Below are positions 19,853 to 28,496 of a stretch of 64,000 bases of DNA, one piece after another; position 1 is the first letter of the stretch, and each line of letters starts with the position of its first letter. The translations under genes were made by a program, and so were the position numbers. The DNA comes from Paracoccaceae bacterium (GTDB lineage Bacteria; Pseudomonadota; Alphaproteobacteria; Rhodobacterales; Rhodobacteraceae), in contig WKFK01000012.1 of NCBI GenBank assembly GCA_014872815.1, positions 419,384 to 483,383 of the forward strand. Reading direction: 5' to 3'. A model generated the notes under the pieces. That model did not search any database, was not told where the DNA came from, and worked only from the letters and a program-made list of their open reading frames with translations.

Positions 19853-20851
19853 TCAGCGCCGCCCCATTGCTCTGGCCATATCCAACATGCGGTTGGAAAA
19901 GCCCCATTCATTGTCATACCAGCCAAAGACGCGCAACAGCCCGCCCACGGAAACGCTGGTTTCTCGCTCACTCACAATCAGCGATTCCGGGCGCGCCCGC
20001 AGGTCGGTCGAGACAAGTGGCTTGGTGCTCCAACCCAAGATACCATCTCGTTCCGCCGCTGCTTTCAAGCAGGCGTTAACCGTCTCAACTGTCACATCTT
20101 TTTCAGTCTGAATTGTCAGATCAATGGCAGACACACTTGCCGTTGGCACCCGAATGGCACGCGCCTCAACACGGCCTTTCAGATGCGGCAAAACCTTATC
20201 AATCATGCGCTGCGCCGAGGTGGTGGTCGGCACCATCGACAGCGCCGCCGCCCGGCTCCGCGCCAGGTCGGCGCGCGGCTTGTCCACCGTTGGCTGACTG
20301 CCGGTGTAGCAATGCACTGTGGTCATGTGCCCACTGATAAGGCCAAATTTCTCATCCAACACCCGCATCAAAGGCGCCAAAGCGTTTGTTGTACAAGAGG
20401 CATTGGATAGGATTTTCTGATCCTTCAAGAGCTCCTGATTGGCACCTAGTACAATGGTGTCGTCAGCCTCATCAGACGGACCGGAAATCAACACCTTAGC
20501 CGCTCCGGCCGCAAGCCCCCGCTCTGCCACTGCCCGTGCACCAGCCATGCCAGTACATTCCAACACCACGTCGACGTCGCTCAAATCGAGACCACTCAGG
20601 TCGCTCACGGCATGAAACGGAATGGTTAGACCGTCAACGGTAAGCGCCTTGTCTCCCGCCGCAACGTCCCCCGGATACGCGCCAAAAACACTATCAAACT
20701 CAAACAGATAGGCACAGGTCTCCAATGGCTCGATGTCATTGATCCCGACAATCTCAAACTCGGGGTGCTGCCCCTTCGCCAAAATGCGCAAAACCGTCCG
20801 GCCAATACGACCAAACCCATTGATAAAAATCTTGATCTTACGCTCACTCAT
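19853..20851 (-). CDS. gap: Divergent type I glyceraldehyde-3-phosphate dehydrogenase
   Basis: 332 residues. The NAD-binding start INGFGRIGRTVLR and the catalytic cysteine in SNASCTTN are clear. Three places differ from canonical Gap: the usual CTTNCLAP reads CTTNALAP, the phosphate-site STGAA segment reads PTTTSAQ, and the substrate loop is YTGSQPTVDKP. It is therefore probably a second, specialised Gap paralogue, or a relative acting on another phosphorylated aldehyde. It lies just upstream of maeB on the same strand. The ATG at 20851 gives the family N-terminus. Confidence 0.85.
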   Translation of the reverse strand: MSERKIKIFINGFGRIGRTVLRILAKGQHPEFEIVGINDIEPLETCAYLFEFDSVFGAYPGDVAAGDKALTVDGLTIPFHAVSDLSGLDLSDVDVVLECTGMAGARAVAERGLAAGAAKVLISGPSDEADDTIVLGANQELLKDQKILSNASCTTNALAPLMRVLDEKFGLISGHMTTVHCYTGSQPTVDKPRADLARSRAAALSMVPTTTSAQRMIDKVLPHLKGRVEARAIRVPTASVSAIDLTIQTEKDVTVETVNACLKAAAERDGILGWSTKPLVSTDLRARPESLIVSERETSVSVGGLLRVFGWYDNEWGFSNRMLDMARAMGRR

Positions 20852-20919
20852 ACCACGCTTTCCATATTGTTCTGAAAGGCCAATTGATAGGGTTTGTTCT
20901 GCGATTGCCACCCCAAAAG

Positions 20920-20936
20920 GGGCGGAAAATCCGCCC
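20920..20936 (-). terminator. Probable allE terminator hairpin
   Basis: On the minus strand, GGGCGGA and TCCGCCC form a 7-bp perfect stem with a TTT loop, followed by CTTTTGGGG. It lies between the allE stop and the gap start, about 80 bases after allE. The T-tract is short. Confidence 0.5.
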
Positions 20937-21017
20937 ACATGCAACTGTTACCGCTATCAATCAAAGGTATTTTGCCACACCCCAATCGGTTACTGGCAAA
21001 ACGCCTTCTGAGACGCC

Positions 21018-21836
21018 TTAAAGCGCCATATGGCGGTTCACATCTTTATAAAGCAGATAGCGGAACTTACCCGGCCCGCCCGCGTAACAAGCCTGAGGGC
21101 AGAAAGCGCGCAGCCACATGTAATCCCCCGCCTCGACCTCTACCCAATCCTGATTGAGTTTATAGACCGCCTTGCCTTCCAACACGTAGAGGCCGTGCTC
21201 CATCACGTGGGTTTCCAAAAACGGGATCACACCGCCCGGCTCAAAGGTCACGATATTAACGTGCATGTCATGGCGCAGATCATCAGGCTCAACAAAGCGC
21301 GTGGTGCCCCACTTTCCATCTGTGTCCGGCATGTATGTGATAGGTGTATCCGCATCGGACGTAACAAAGGCCTCCGGCGCCTCGATCCCCTCAACCGCTT
21401 CATATTTCTTGCGAATCCAATGGAATTTGGCCGGCGCATCGCTACCGTTCTTCAAAGTCCAGTCGCTGCCCGCCGGCAAATAAGCGTAACCGCCACTCCC
21501 AAGCTCGTGGCGCGCACCTTCAATAGTAACGGCGACACTGCCCTCAACCACGAACAAAACGCCCTGCGCTTCTGGATTAAGCTCCGGCTTCTCACTGCCA
21601 CCGCCAGGCGCGACCTCGGCAATGTAGTGCGAAAACGTCTCCGAAAACCCACTCATCGGTCGCGCAATCACCCAGACCCGCGTGCCGCTCCAGAATGGCA
21701 GGTTGGACGTCACAATATCCGTAAGCGTGCCTTTCGGAATCACCGCGAAGCTTTCGGTGAACATCGCTCTGTCGGTGAGCAGCTGGGTTTGCGGCGGCAA
21801 GCCACCTTGGGGTGCGTAATACGACGACCGGGACAT
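21018..21836 (-). CDS. allE: (S)-ureidoglycine aminohydrolase (AllE-type bicupin)
   Basis: 272 residues forming two cupin domains. The C-terminal cupin holds the metal-site segment FLETHVMEHGLYVLEGKAVY and the ending DYMWLRAFCPQACYAGGPG, characteristic of AllE/YlbA. The enzyme hydrolyses (S)-ureidoglycine to ureidoglycolate and ammonia in purine (allantoin) breakdown. No other allantoin genes are next to it here, so pathway placement rests on family. The ATG at 21836 (MSRSSYYAP) has GGAGG just upstream and is preferred over the earlier start at 21857. Confidence 0.88.
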   Translation of the reverse strand: MSRSSYYAPQGGLPPQTQLLTDRAMFTESFAVIPKGTLTDIVTSNLPFWSGTRVWVIARPMSGFSETFSHYIAEVAPGGGSEKPELNPEAQGVLFVVEGSVAVTIEGARHELGSGGYAYLPAGSDWTLKNGSDAPAKFHWIRKKYEAVEGIEAPEAFVTSDADTPITYMPDTDGKWGTTRFVEPDDLRHDMHVNIVTFEPGGVIPFLETHVMEHGLYVLEGKAVYKLNQDWVEVEAGDYMWLRAFCPQACYAGGPGKFRYLLYKDVNRHMAL

Positions 21837-21971
21837 GGGACCCTCCAAAAAGTTCATCCCATCATCTCAGGCCAACCGCGTGACGCCAAGGCACTACCGG
21901 CCCTTCTGAAGCTGAAGGATTGTCGCAGATTTCTTGAAAATCCGAAGTCGATCTTCGTCAAAAATCGAATT

Positions 21972-22628
21972 CTAGATGGGGTCTATCAACGCAGACCCAG
22001 CTGCACGATTGGAATTCACCGCACGATCAACCTGATGAAAGGACAGCAGATCCTCGTCCGCCGCCTTCATTAAAGTTGCCGCCCCATGCCCCTGCTCCCC
22101 CAGCCACAGTCCCCAGTCTTCTTCGTCAATCACCACGGGCATTCGGTGGTGGACTTGGGACATGGTTTCATTGGCAGTGGTGGTCACAATCGCACAGGTG
22201 CTCATGACATCATCGCCCTGCCCCCACTCCTGCCACACCCCAGCCAAAGCCAAGGGCGCTCCTGCGGAGATGTACCAAGGCCAGCGCAGACCCTCACTGT
22301 CTTTGGTCCATTCATAAAACCCTGTCACCGGAATCAAGCAGCGCCGCTCCCGACAGGCTTGTCGAAACGCAGGCTTTTCCGCCAAAGTCTCCGCCCGCGC
22401 ATTGATCAGCAAAGGTCCGTCAGAAGCCGTTTTGTACCAATGGGGAATAAAGCCCCAGCGCATGGATACCAAGCGCCGCGCCGCGTCCCCTTCACCCAAG
22501 ACCACATTAATTTGATTGGTGGGACACACATTGAAGTTGGGCACGGCAGGCAGATTGTTGGCAGGCGTGGCCGCAAACAGCTGCGCCATTGCGTCGATAG
22601 GCAAGGTGATCGCAAAACGTCCGCACAT
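21972..22628 (-). CDS. SRAP/HMCES-family abasic-site protein (YedK-like)
   Basis: 218 residues. Cys2 after the initiator methionine (MCGRFAITLP) is the catalytic residue that forms a thiazolidine crosslink with abasic sites in single-stranded DNA. The family's NARAETLAEKPAF, CLIPVTGFYEW (glutamate) and HHRMPVVI (histidine) segments are all present. It protects abasic sites during replication. Its start overlaps the stop of the DUF1992 gene by one base (TGATG), so they are coupled. Confidence 0.92.
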   Translation of the reverse strand: MCGRFAITLPIDAMAQLFAATPANNLPAVPNFNVCPTNQINVVLGEGDAARRLVSMRWGFIPHWYKTASDGPLLINARAETLAEKPAFRQACRERRCLIPVTGFYEWTKDSEGLRWPWYISAGAPLALAGVWQEWGQGDDVMSTCAIVTTTANETMSQVHHRMPVVIDEEDWGLWLGEQGHGAATLMKAADEDLLSFHQVDRAVNSNRAAGSALIDPI

Positions 22629-22933
22629 CAGCGGTGCGCCTTTCGCGCCAGCTCGATCCTGGCGTCCATCATCGACATCTCTTTCATGATCTCCTGCCGC
22701 CGAGTCCGATCTCCTGTTTCTCGCAATTCTTCGCGCAATTTTGCCAACTCACGCGATAACGACACAAACTCCGGCACGCCGCCGGATTCCTTTACCAGCC
22801 GGTTGAGCAACGCATTTTCCGGATCGTCTTCTTTAGGCAGCGGTTTCCCCGCACCCTCCAGATTGTCGAAGTCGCCAGCCTCCTCCGCCTCACGGATTTT
22901 CTGGTTGATCAAATCAATGAGCGGATGATCCAT
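22628..22933 (-). CDS. DUF1992 protein
   Basis: A 101-residue helical protein with the DUF1992 pattern: QKIREAEEAGDFDNLEGAGK, then PLPKEDDPENALLNRLVKESG. The same domain forms part of eukaryotic DNAJC28. Function unknown. It is upstream of and coupled to the SRAP gene through a one-base stop/start overlap, suggesting a shared transcript. Confidence 0.85.
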   Translation of the reverse strand: MDHPLIDLINQKIREAEEAGDFDNLEGAGKPLPKEDDPENALLNRLVKESGGVPEFVSLSRELAKLREELRETGDRTRRQEIMKEMSMMDARIELARKAHR

Positions 22934-22944
22934 ACCTGCCTCAA

Positions 22945-22975
22945 AAGAAAGCCCCCGCCAGTTTCCCGGCGAGGG
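22945..22975 (-). terminator. Terminator of the 5'-nucleotidase gene
   Basis: On the minus strand, an 8-bp stem (CCCTCGCC / GGCGGGGG, one T-G pair) with a GGGAAACT loop is followed by CTTTCTTTT. It lies 26 bases past the nucleotidase stop and just before the DUF1992 gene, separating the two units. Confidence 0.75.
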
Positions 22976-23000
22976 TTCAAAACGTCAAGCGACCAAGTGC

Positions 23001-24563
23001 TTACTTCTTGCTAATACGGCCGTCCAGAACAGCACCGGCTGCGCCTTTCTCAGCGATGTACTCTGCAGTCACATCAGCCAAGTCTGGGCCATAGTCATAG
23101 GCGTTTTCTGCGTCACGGAACATTTTGTAACCGTCACCGCCGTTGCGCACATAGTTATTGGACACGACACCGTAAGTCTTGGCGAGATCGATTGGCGCAC
23201 CGCCGACCATCACGTCACTGATGCGGCTGCCTGCTTCTGCAGCGGCATCAAAGGTGTAGGTCATACCCGCTACTTGTGGGAAGCGGCCCGCGCCATCTTC
23301 TAGTTTACTCACACCGTTTTCCAGTGCTGCGACGATGGTTTCACCCGTCACTTGGAAAGTGGAGAGCGTGTTCTGGAACGGCAGCACGGTCAGCACTTCG
23401 CCCATGGTCACTTCACCTGCATCGATGGAGGCTCGAATACCGCCACCGTTTTGAATTGCAATTTCAATACCTTGATCTTTCACACGATCCAGCATCGCAT
23501 CAGCAATCAAATTACCCATTGCACATTCGCCTGCACGACAAGAGCCGCGGTCGCCATCAATCGCTGCATCGGTGGACGCAACTACGCGAGACTTCATCTC
23601 TTCAATTGGACCTGCAAGCTCTTTGACGCGCGCCACGATGGACTCGTCTTCAGGTACCGAAGCATCCAGTAGGATGGTGTCACCGGTTGCCGCAGTCACG
23701 TTACCTTCATCGTCAAAGGTCAGTACGAGATGCCCAACATACTTGGAATAGGCATAGGCTTGCACCACAGGCACATTGCCCACCATGGTTGGGTACGCCA
23801 TCGCACCTTCTTCGGTGTTGGAGAACTTGGTGTGCGAGTGGCCGCCGACAACCGCATCAACACCGGAAACAGCGCCTGCGATTTCCATGTCTTTCTTCAC
23901 GCCAACGTGGTTCAGCGCGATGATTTTGGTCACGCCCTCTGCGGTCAGCGCGTCCACGTCTGCTTGCAAAGACTGAATTTCATCCTGGAAGATCACCGCT
24001 TCGCCCGGGCTGGACGTTTCAGCAGTGTCAGTCGCCAGCGCGGAGATAATGCCGATTTTCTCGCCACCGACTTCCAGAACAACGTGATTGCCAACTTTGC
24101 CAGCCAGAATGTTGGACTGCGACACATCAAGGTTGCCGGAGATCACCGGAAAGGAGACACCCTCTACCAGCTTCAAGAGACCTTCTGGGCCATCGTCGAA
24201 CTCGTGGTTGCCCACAGCCATGACATCAAAACCGATCTTCTCCATCATCTCGATTTCGACATCACCCTTATAGGTAGTGTACATCAGAGAGCCTTGGTAC
24301 TGGTCACCGGCATCCAAAACGACAACATTTTGACCGGCAAGCTCTTCGCGAAGCTGCGCGATTTTAGTCGCTACGCGCGCATAGCCGCCAAAACACTTAC
24401 CTTCTGCGTTATCTTCCGCTTTACAGGTGGAGTCGTATTTGTTGATCGGCTCAATACGGCTGTGCAAGTCGTTGATGTGAATAACGTTCAATGTATAGTC
24501 AGCTGCCGCAACACCAGCTGTGAGCGCCAATGCCGCCGCCCCTGTCATCAATCGAGTAATCAT
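23001..24563 (-). CDS. Secreted bifunctional metallophosphatase/5'-nucleotidase
   Basis: 520 residues with a signal peptide (MITRLMTGAAALALTAGVAAA). Dinuclear metal motifs are in order: HINDLHSR, LDAGDQYQGS, AVGNHEFDDG and VGGHSHTKF. The C-terminal substrate domain has QNGGGIRASI and NNYVRNGGDGY. This is the UshA/5'-nucleotidase family, which dephosphorylates nucleotides in the periplasm to recover nucleosides and phosphate. It is transcribed alone, with its own terminator. Confidence 0.92.
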   Translation of the reverse strand: MITRLMTGAAALALTAGVAAADYTLNVIHINDLHSRIEPINKYDSTCKAEDNAEGKCFGGYARVATKIAQLREELAGQNVVVLDAGDQYQGSLMYTTYKGDVEIEMMEKIGFDVMAVGNHEFDDGPEGLLKLVEGVSFPVISGNLDVSQSNILAGKVGNHVVLEVGGEKIGIISALATDTAETSSPGEAVIFQDEIQSLQADVDALTAEGVTKIIALNHVGVKKDMEIAGAVSGVDAVVGGHSHTKFSNTEEGAMAYPTMVGNVPVVQAYAYSKYVGHLVLTFDDEGNVTAATGDTILLDASVPEDESIVARVKELAGPIEEMKSRVVASTDAAIDGDRGSCRAGECAMGNLIADAMLDRVKDQGIEIAIQNGGGIRASIDAGEVTMGEVLTVLPFQNTLSTFQVTGETIVAALENGVSKLEDGAGRFPQVAGMTYTFDAAAEAGSRISDVMVGGAPIDLAKTYGVVSNNYVRNGGDGYKMFRDAENAYDYGPDLADVTAEYIAEKGAAGAVLDGRISKK

Positions 24564-24685
24564 GGAGAATCCCCTCTCTTTTTATAGTTCAGTCAATATC
24601 GTGCCGTTTAATCGGCTCAAATGTCAAAGATTTAACAATTCTTGTCGTGCTTGACCTTGCGCCGTGTCCGTTGCATGAGCAGGCC

Positions 24686-25027
24686 ATGCTGATCTTCAAG
24701 ATATTCCGCTCCGAAGAATGGGCGGCGCTACGAGCCGAAGGGCGCTCCGTGGGCGCGCCTGTTGATGTGGCCGATGGCTACGTGCATTTCTCCACCGCCG
24801 CGCAAGCCGCCGAGACCGCCGCCAAACACTTTGCGGGCGAGGAAAACCTTTTCTTGCTGGCCTGTGAAAGCAACCCGATGGGAGATGATCTGAAGTGGGA
24901 GGTCTCCCGCGGGGGTGCCGAGTTCCCGCATCTCTATCGCGAACTTCGCCTGAGCGATGTGACTTGGGCACAGCCTCTGCCGCTAGTTGACGGCAAACAC
25001 GAGTTCCCAGCCGGAGTATTGTCATGA
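24686..25027 (+). CDS. DUF952 protein
   Basis: 113 residues from the ATG at 24686. The pattern [17 protein letters not shown], then [20 protein letters not shown] and [13 protein letters not shown], is DUF952, found as small stand-alone proteins of unknown biochemistry. It overlaps pyrD by four bases (ATGA), so it is translationally coupled to pyrimidine synthesis. Confidence 0.88.
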   Translation: MLIFKIFRSEEWAALRAEGRSVGAPVDVADGYVHFSTAAQAAETAAKHFAGEENLFLLACESNPMGDDLKWEVSRGGAEFPHLYRELRLSDVTWAQPLPLVDGKHEFPAGVLS

Positions 25028-26091
25028 GCCTGAAACGCAGCCTTGAAATTGTTGGCATGAATGTCTTGCGCAGTATGGACCCGGAAAAATCTCACGGCAT
25101 GGCATTGAAAGCTCTGGAAATGGGCTTGGGCAATGCTCCGGGAGAGATCACCTCGCCGCGTCTCAAAACCACGCTCGCGGGCCTCGATCTGCCCAACCCT
25201 GTTGGGCTGGCTGCGGGCTTTGACAAAAACGCCACCGCATTGGACGCGCTTTCCAAATCCGGCTTTGGCTTTGTGGAAGTCGGCGCCGCAACGCCAAGAC
25301 CTCAACCTGGCAACCCAAAACCCCGCCTGTTTCGGTTGTCCGAAGACAAAGCCGCCATCAACCGCTTTGGTTTTAACAACGACGGCATGGAGGCCATTGG
25401 CACCCGTCTTGCGAAACGCCCACGAAATGCTGTGATTGGTCTCAATCTTGGGGCCAACAAAGACAGCGAAAACCGCGCCGAAGACTTCGCACGCGTGCTG
25501 GCCCATTGTGGCGCGAACCTAGACTTTGCCACCGTCAACGTCAGCTCGCCTAATACGGAGAAACTGCGTGATTTGCAGGGCAAAGCCGCCCTGTCAGCAC
25601 TCCTAGCTGGCGTGATGGAAACCCGGAACAGCCTCGAGCATAAAATCCCAGTTTTCTTGAAGATCGCGCCCGACCTAACGACAGACGAATTGGCAGAAAT
25701 TGCGGAAGTGGCGACGGAAAGCCAGTTGGATGCCATCATCGCAACCAATACGACGTTGTCCCGCGAAGGTCTGCAAAGCGCCCAGAAGGAACAGGCCGGT
25801 GGTCTGTCCGGCGCACCGTTATTTGAGAAGTCCACTCGGGTTTTGGCGCAGCTGTCCAAGCTCACGGAGGGCTCCATTCCGCTCGTAGGCGTTGGCGGGG
25901 TTGGCTCTGCCGAGCAGGCTTACGCCAAAATCTGCGCCGGTGCGAGCGCGGTGCAACTCTATACAGCCTTGGTTTATGGCGGCTTCTCCTTGGCGGAAAC
26001 CATCATTCGGGACCTGGATAAACTGCTGCAAAAAGACGGCTTCACTAACGTGGCCGAGGCCGTTGGAAGCAAACGGGAGGACTGGCTATGA
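25024..26091 (+). CDS. pyrD: Dihydroorotate dehydrogenase (quinone), class 2
   Basis: 355 residues. The FMN enzyme oxidises dihydroorotate to orotate and passes electrons to membrane quinone. The class 2 N-terminal helix ([18 protein letters not shown]) is present, then [13 protein letters not shown], the RFGFNNDGM segment, the catalytic serine in [27 protein letters not shown] and [20 protein letters not shown]. It is the middle gene of a three-gene coupled unit, DUF952-pyrD-arsC. Confidence 0.95.
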   Translation: MSLKRSLEIVGMNVLRSMDPEKSHGMALKALEMGLGNAPGEITSPRLKTTLAGLDLPNPVGLAAGFDKNATALDALSKSGFGFVEVGAATPRPQPGNPKPRLFRLSEDKAAINRFGFNNDGMEAIGTRLAKRPRNAVIGLNLGANKDSENRAEDFARVLAHCGANLDFATVNVSSPNTEKLRDLQGKAALSALLAGVMETRNSLEHKIPVFLKIAPDLTTDELAEIAEVATESQLDAIIATNTTLSREGLQSAQKEQAGGLSGAPLFEKSTRVLAQLSKLTEGSIPLVGVGGVGSAEQAYAKICAGASAVQLYTALVYGGFSLAETIIRDLDKLLQKDGFTNVAEAVGSKREDWL

Positions 26092-26426
26092 TCACAATCT
26101 GGCACAACCCACGCTGTTCCAAATCACGCCAAACCCTCGCGATGGTGGAAGCCAAGGGTGAGGTCACGGTACGCCGTTACCTTGAGGACGCCCCAACCTT
26201 GCAAGAGCTGGTCGAAGTGCAAGCACTTCTGGGCGTGCCTGTGATCGACATGATGCGCCCCAAAGAGGCGCTGTTCAAAGAGTTGGGTTTGTCAAAATCC
26301 GATGACGAAGCGACACTTCTCGCGGCGATGGCCGAAAATCCCAAACTGATCGAGCGCCCAATTGTATTGGCCAACGACAAGGCTGCCCTGGGCCGCCCAC
26401 CGGAGGCTGTGCTCGACATTCTTTGA
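26088..26426 (+). CDS. arsC: ArsC-family (glutaredoxin-type) reductase
   Basis: 112 residues, thioredoxin fold. The catalytic cysteine is in [12 protein letters not shown] and the downstream arginine in IERPIVL, the arrangement of ArsC/YfgD proteins. It could be arsenate reductase or a general thiol-dependent reductase. No arsB or arsR is nearby and it overlaps pyrD by four bases, so a dedicated arsenic-resistance role is doubtful. It ends eight bases from the convergent DegT gene with no obvious terminator. Confidence 0.82.
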   Translation: MITIWHNPRCSKSRQTLAMVEAKGEVTVRRYLEDAPTLQELVEVQALLGVPVIDMMRPKEALFKELGLSKSDDEATLLAAMAENPKLIERPIVLANDKAALGRPPEAVLDIL

Positions 26427-26433
26427 ATTGGGT

Positions 26434-27627
26434 TCAGCCTGCCTGAAACACCGCGCTGACTTCCGACCGAATGATGCGCGCGATCAATGCGCAGTCCGCC
26501 TCGGAGAACGTCAGCGGAATGCGCATATCAACGATGCCTTTTAGAATGCGGTCGGTTGCGGGCATCGCCTCAGACGGCGCATAGCGCCAACTGTCATAAC
26601 GCGATGTGAAGGCCACCGGCTCAGCGCCGCCGAACCACTTGAGCTCAACACCGCGATCAGCGCAGCGGCGCAAAGCCTCGCCGATCTGCGCTTCGGTCCA
26701 ATCCAACAGCAGAAATTGAATGGAACTTCCGACGTAGGCTTCCCCTTCCGGCCGCTCAACCACTGTCAATCCAGGGGTGTCTCGCAACCCTGCCAGCAAG
26801 ATGTCATGCCGCGCGTTCCATTTGTTCACCTGCGCATCCAGGCCCTGTAGCTGCGGCCGCAATATCGCGGCGCGCAGATGATCCATGCGGCCAGAAACAT
26901 TCGGCGTGTGATACTTGATCTGCTCAAAAACTTCTGCAGAAGGCGCCGCGCCATGCCTCTCATAGAGCATATAGCTGCCAGAGAGCATGACCGCCCGCGC
27001 CATCAACTCCTCATCATCGCTGATCAGAAATCCACCTTCCCCAGAGTTGATATGCTTGTAAGTCTGAGTGGAATAACACGCCATGCCTCCATGGCGACCT
27101 GACGCCACCCCCTTCCAGCCCCCGCCCATAGTATGTGCGCAGTCTTCAATCACTTTGATGCCATGCGCATCACAAATCGCCATCAGGGCATCCATGTCGC
27201 AAATATGCCCCCGCATATGGGACAGCATGAGCACATCGGCCTGATCAGCTTTGGCCTTTAGGTCGTCAAGATCGATGACCAAACCTTCCGTAACGCCCAC
27301 AAAAACCGGAACAGCGCCAACACTGGCAATCGCCCCCGGCACAGGCGCTAAAGTAAAGGCGTTGGTGAGCACTCGGTCTCCAGGCTGCGCCTGCATCGCC
27401 CGCAAAGCACAGGCCAGAGCATAGCCCCCAGAAGCAACGGCCAAACAGAATTTGCTTCCCACCAGGGCTGCAAACTCCTGCTCAAGCAGCGAAACTTCAC
27501 CAAGCTCGCCGTCTGACAGATTATAACGGTGCAACCGCCCGCTCCGCATAACAGAAACCGCAGCGTCAATAGCTTCTTCAGAGATCGGCTCCTGCTGCGT
27601 GAAGTTCCCGGTGAATGTCTCGCTCAT
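26434..27627 (-). CDS. DegT/DnrJ/EryC1/StrS-type PLP aminotransferase
   Basis: 397 residues, fold-type I PLP enzyme. The PLP-phosphate site is ASGGYALACAL, the acidic residue contacting the ring nitrogen is in VIEDCAHTMGG, and the PLP lysine is in STQTYKHINSGEGG (about residue 190). The family transaminates keto-sugar nucleotides or related substrates for surface glycans and antibiotics. No sugar-nucleotide genes are adjacent, so the substrate is open. Confidence 0.85.
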   Translation of the reverse strand: MSETFTGNFTQQEPISEEAIDAAVSVMRSGRLHRYNLSDGELGEVSLLEQEFAALVGSKFCLAVASGGYALACALRAMQAQPGDRVLTNAFTLAPVPGAIASVGAVPVFVGVTEGLVIDLDDLKAKADQADVLMLSHMRGHICDMDALMAICDAHGIKVIEDCAHTMGGGWKGVASGRHGGMACYSTQTYKHINSGEGGFLISDDEELMARAVMLSGSYMLYERHGAAPSAEVFEQIKYHTPNVSGRMDHLRAAILRPQLQGLDAQVNKWNARHDILLAGLRDTPGLTVVERPEGEAYVGSSIQFLLLDWTEAQIGEALRRCADRGVELKWFGGAEPVAFTSRYDSWRYAPSEAMPATDRILKGIVDMRIPLTFSEADCALIARIIRSEVSAVFQAG

Positions 27628-27687
27628 GTCGATAATCTCAATCTCTCAAGCCTAGCTAGGTAACAGTCAAACAGCCTCGTCCGAATT

Positions 27688-28362
27688 TCAGGAAGGGTTA
27701 CGCCCAATCAACGCCGCCACAACTTGCGGCAAAGCCTCATAGTCATGCAACAAGGCTTCAGGTTCCAAAGCCGCCATGTCCTCACCGCTTGGGCCAAACG
27801 TCACCAAAACGCTTGGAACACCCGCCGCCCGAGCTGTGTTCCTGTCCGTATCACTATCGCCAACCAACAACGTTTGCGCCGGATCGCCGTTCAATCGCGT
27901 CACCGTTTCAACCAGCGGCAGAGGATCCGGCTTACGCACCGGCAAAGTGTCCGCCCCGACCAACGCGCCAAAGGCCTCCCGAACGCCCAGCGCTTGCAGA
28001 AGCTGTTCCGCCAAGCCCTCAGGCTTGTTAGTGCAAATACCGACTCCATAGCCTTGAGACTTGAGCACCTCGACTGCGTCCATAGCACCGCCATACATCA
28101 CTGTGTGTTCGGCAATGGAACTGCCATAAGCCTCTAGGAGCACGGGATAATACTTTGCGACCACTGCTTCTTCCATGGCCCCGAGCCGGGTCAGCCCTTC
28201 GGTCAACATACGGTGCCCACCGCGTAGAGCAACACCGGCGTCAGCTTCTACAGATAAAACATCTCCGTGCCCCATATCGCGGAAGCAAACATTGGCCGCC
28301 GCGATTAAATCACCGCTCGTGTCTGCAAGTGTCCCGTCCAAGTCAAAAACCACGGTCTTCAT
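27688..28362 (-). CDS. gph: HAD-family phosphoglycolate phosphatase
   Basis: 224 residues. HAD motif I is FDLDGTLADTSGDL, motif II ICTNKPEGLA, the motif III lysine is in RKPDPLPL and motif IV is VGDSDTDRNTARAAG. The GICTNKP segment and the length fit Gph, which removes phosphate from 2-phosphoglycolate. It precedes the DegT gene on the same strand by 60 bases and diverges from glmU. Other HAD sugar phosphatases cannot be excluded. Confidence 0.85.
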   Translation of the reverse strand: MKTVVFDLDGTLADTSGDLIAAANVCFRDMGHGDVLSVEADAGVALRGGHRMLTEGLTRLGAMEEAVVAKYYPVLLEAYGSSIAEHTVMYGGAMDAVEVLKSQGYGVGICTNKPEGLAEQLLQALGVREAFGALVGADTLPVRKPDPLPLVETVTRLNGDPAQTLLVGDSDTDRNTARAAGVPSVLVTFGPSGEDMAALEPEALLHDYEALPQVVAALIGRNPS

Positions 28363-28496
28363 GTCGTGCTCCCTGCCGCCTGCGCAAGTTCCCGCGCACC
28401 GCTGTTACAAGGCGCAACCTGAATTGATGGCCCTTGGCCTTGCACCCTTCCTGCACTCGGATAAAACGGGCACAATCGAAATAAAAGAGAAATCAG

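Noticed and set aside
21030..22073. A 347-codon plus-strand frame opposite allE and the SRAP gene
   Set aside because: Crosses two well-supported genes on the other strand and lacks domain or ribosome-site support.
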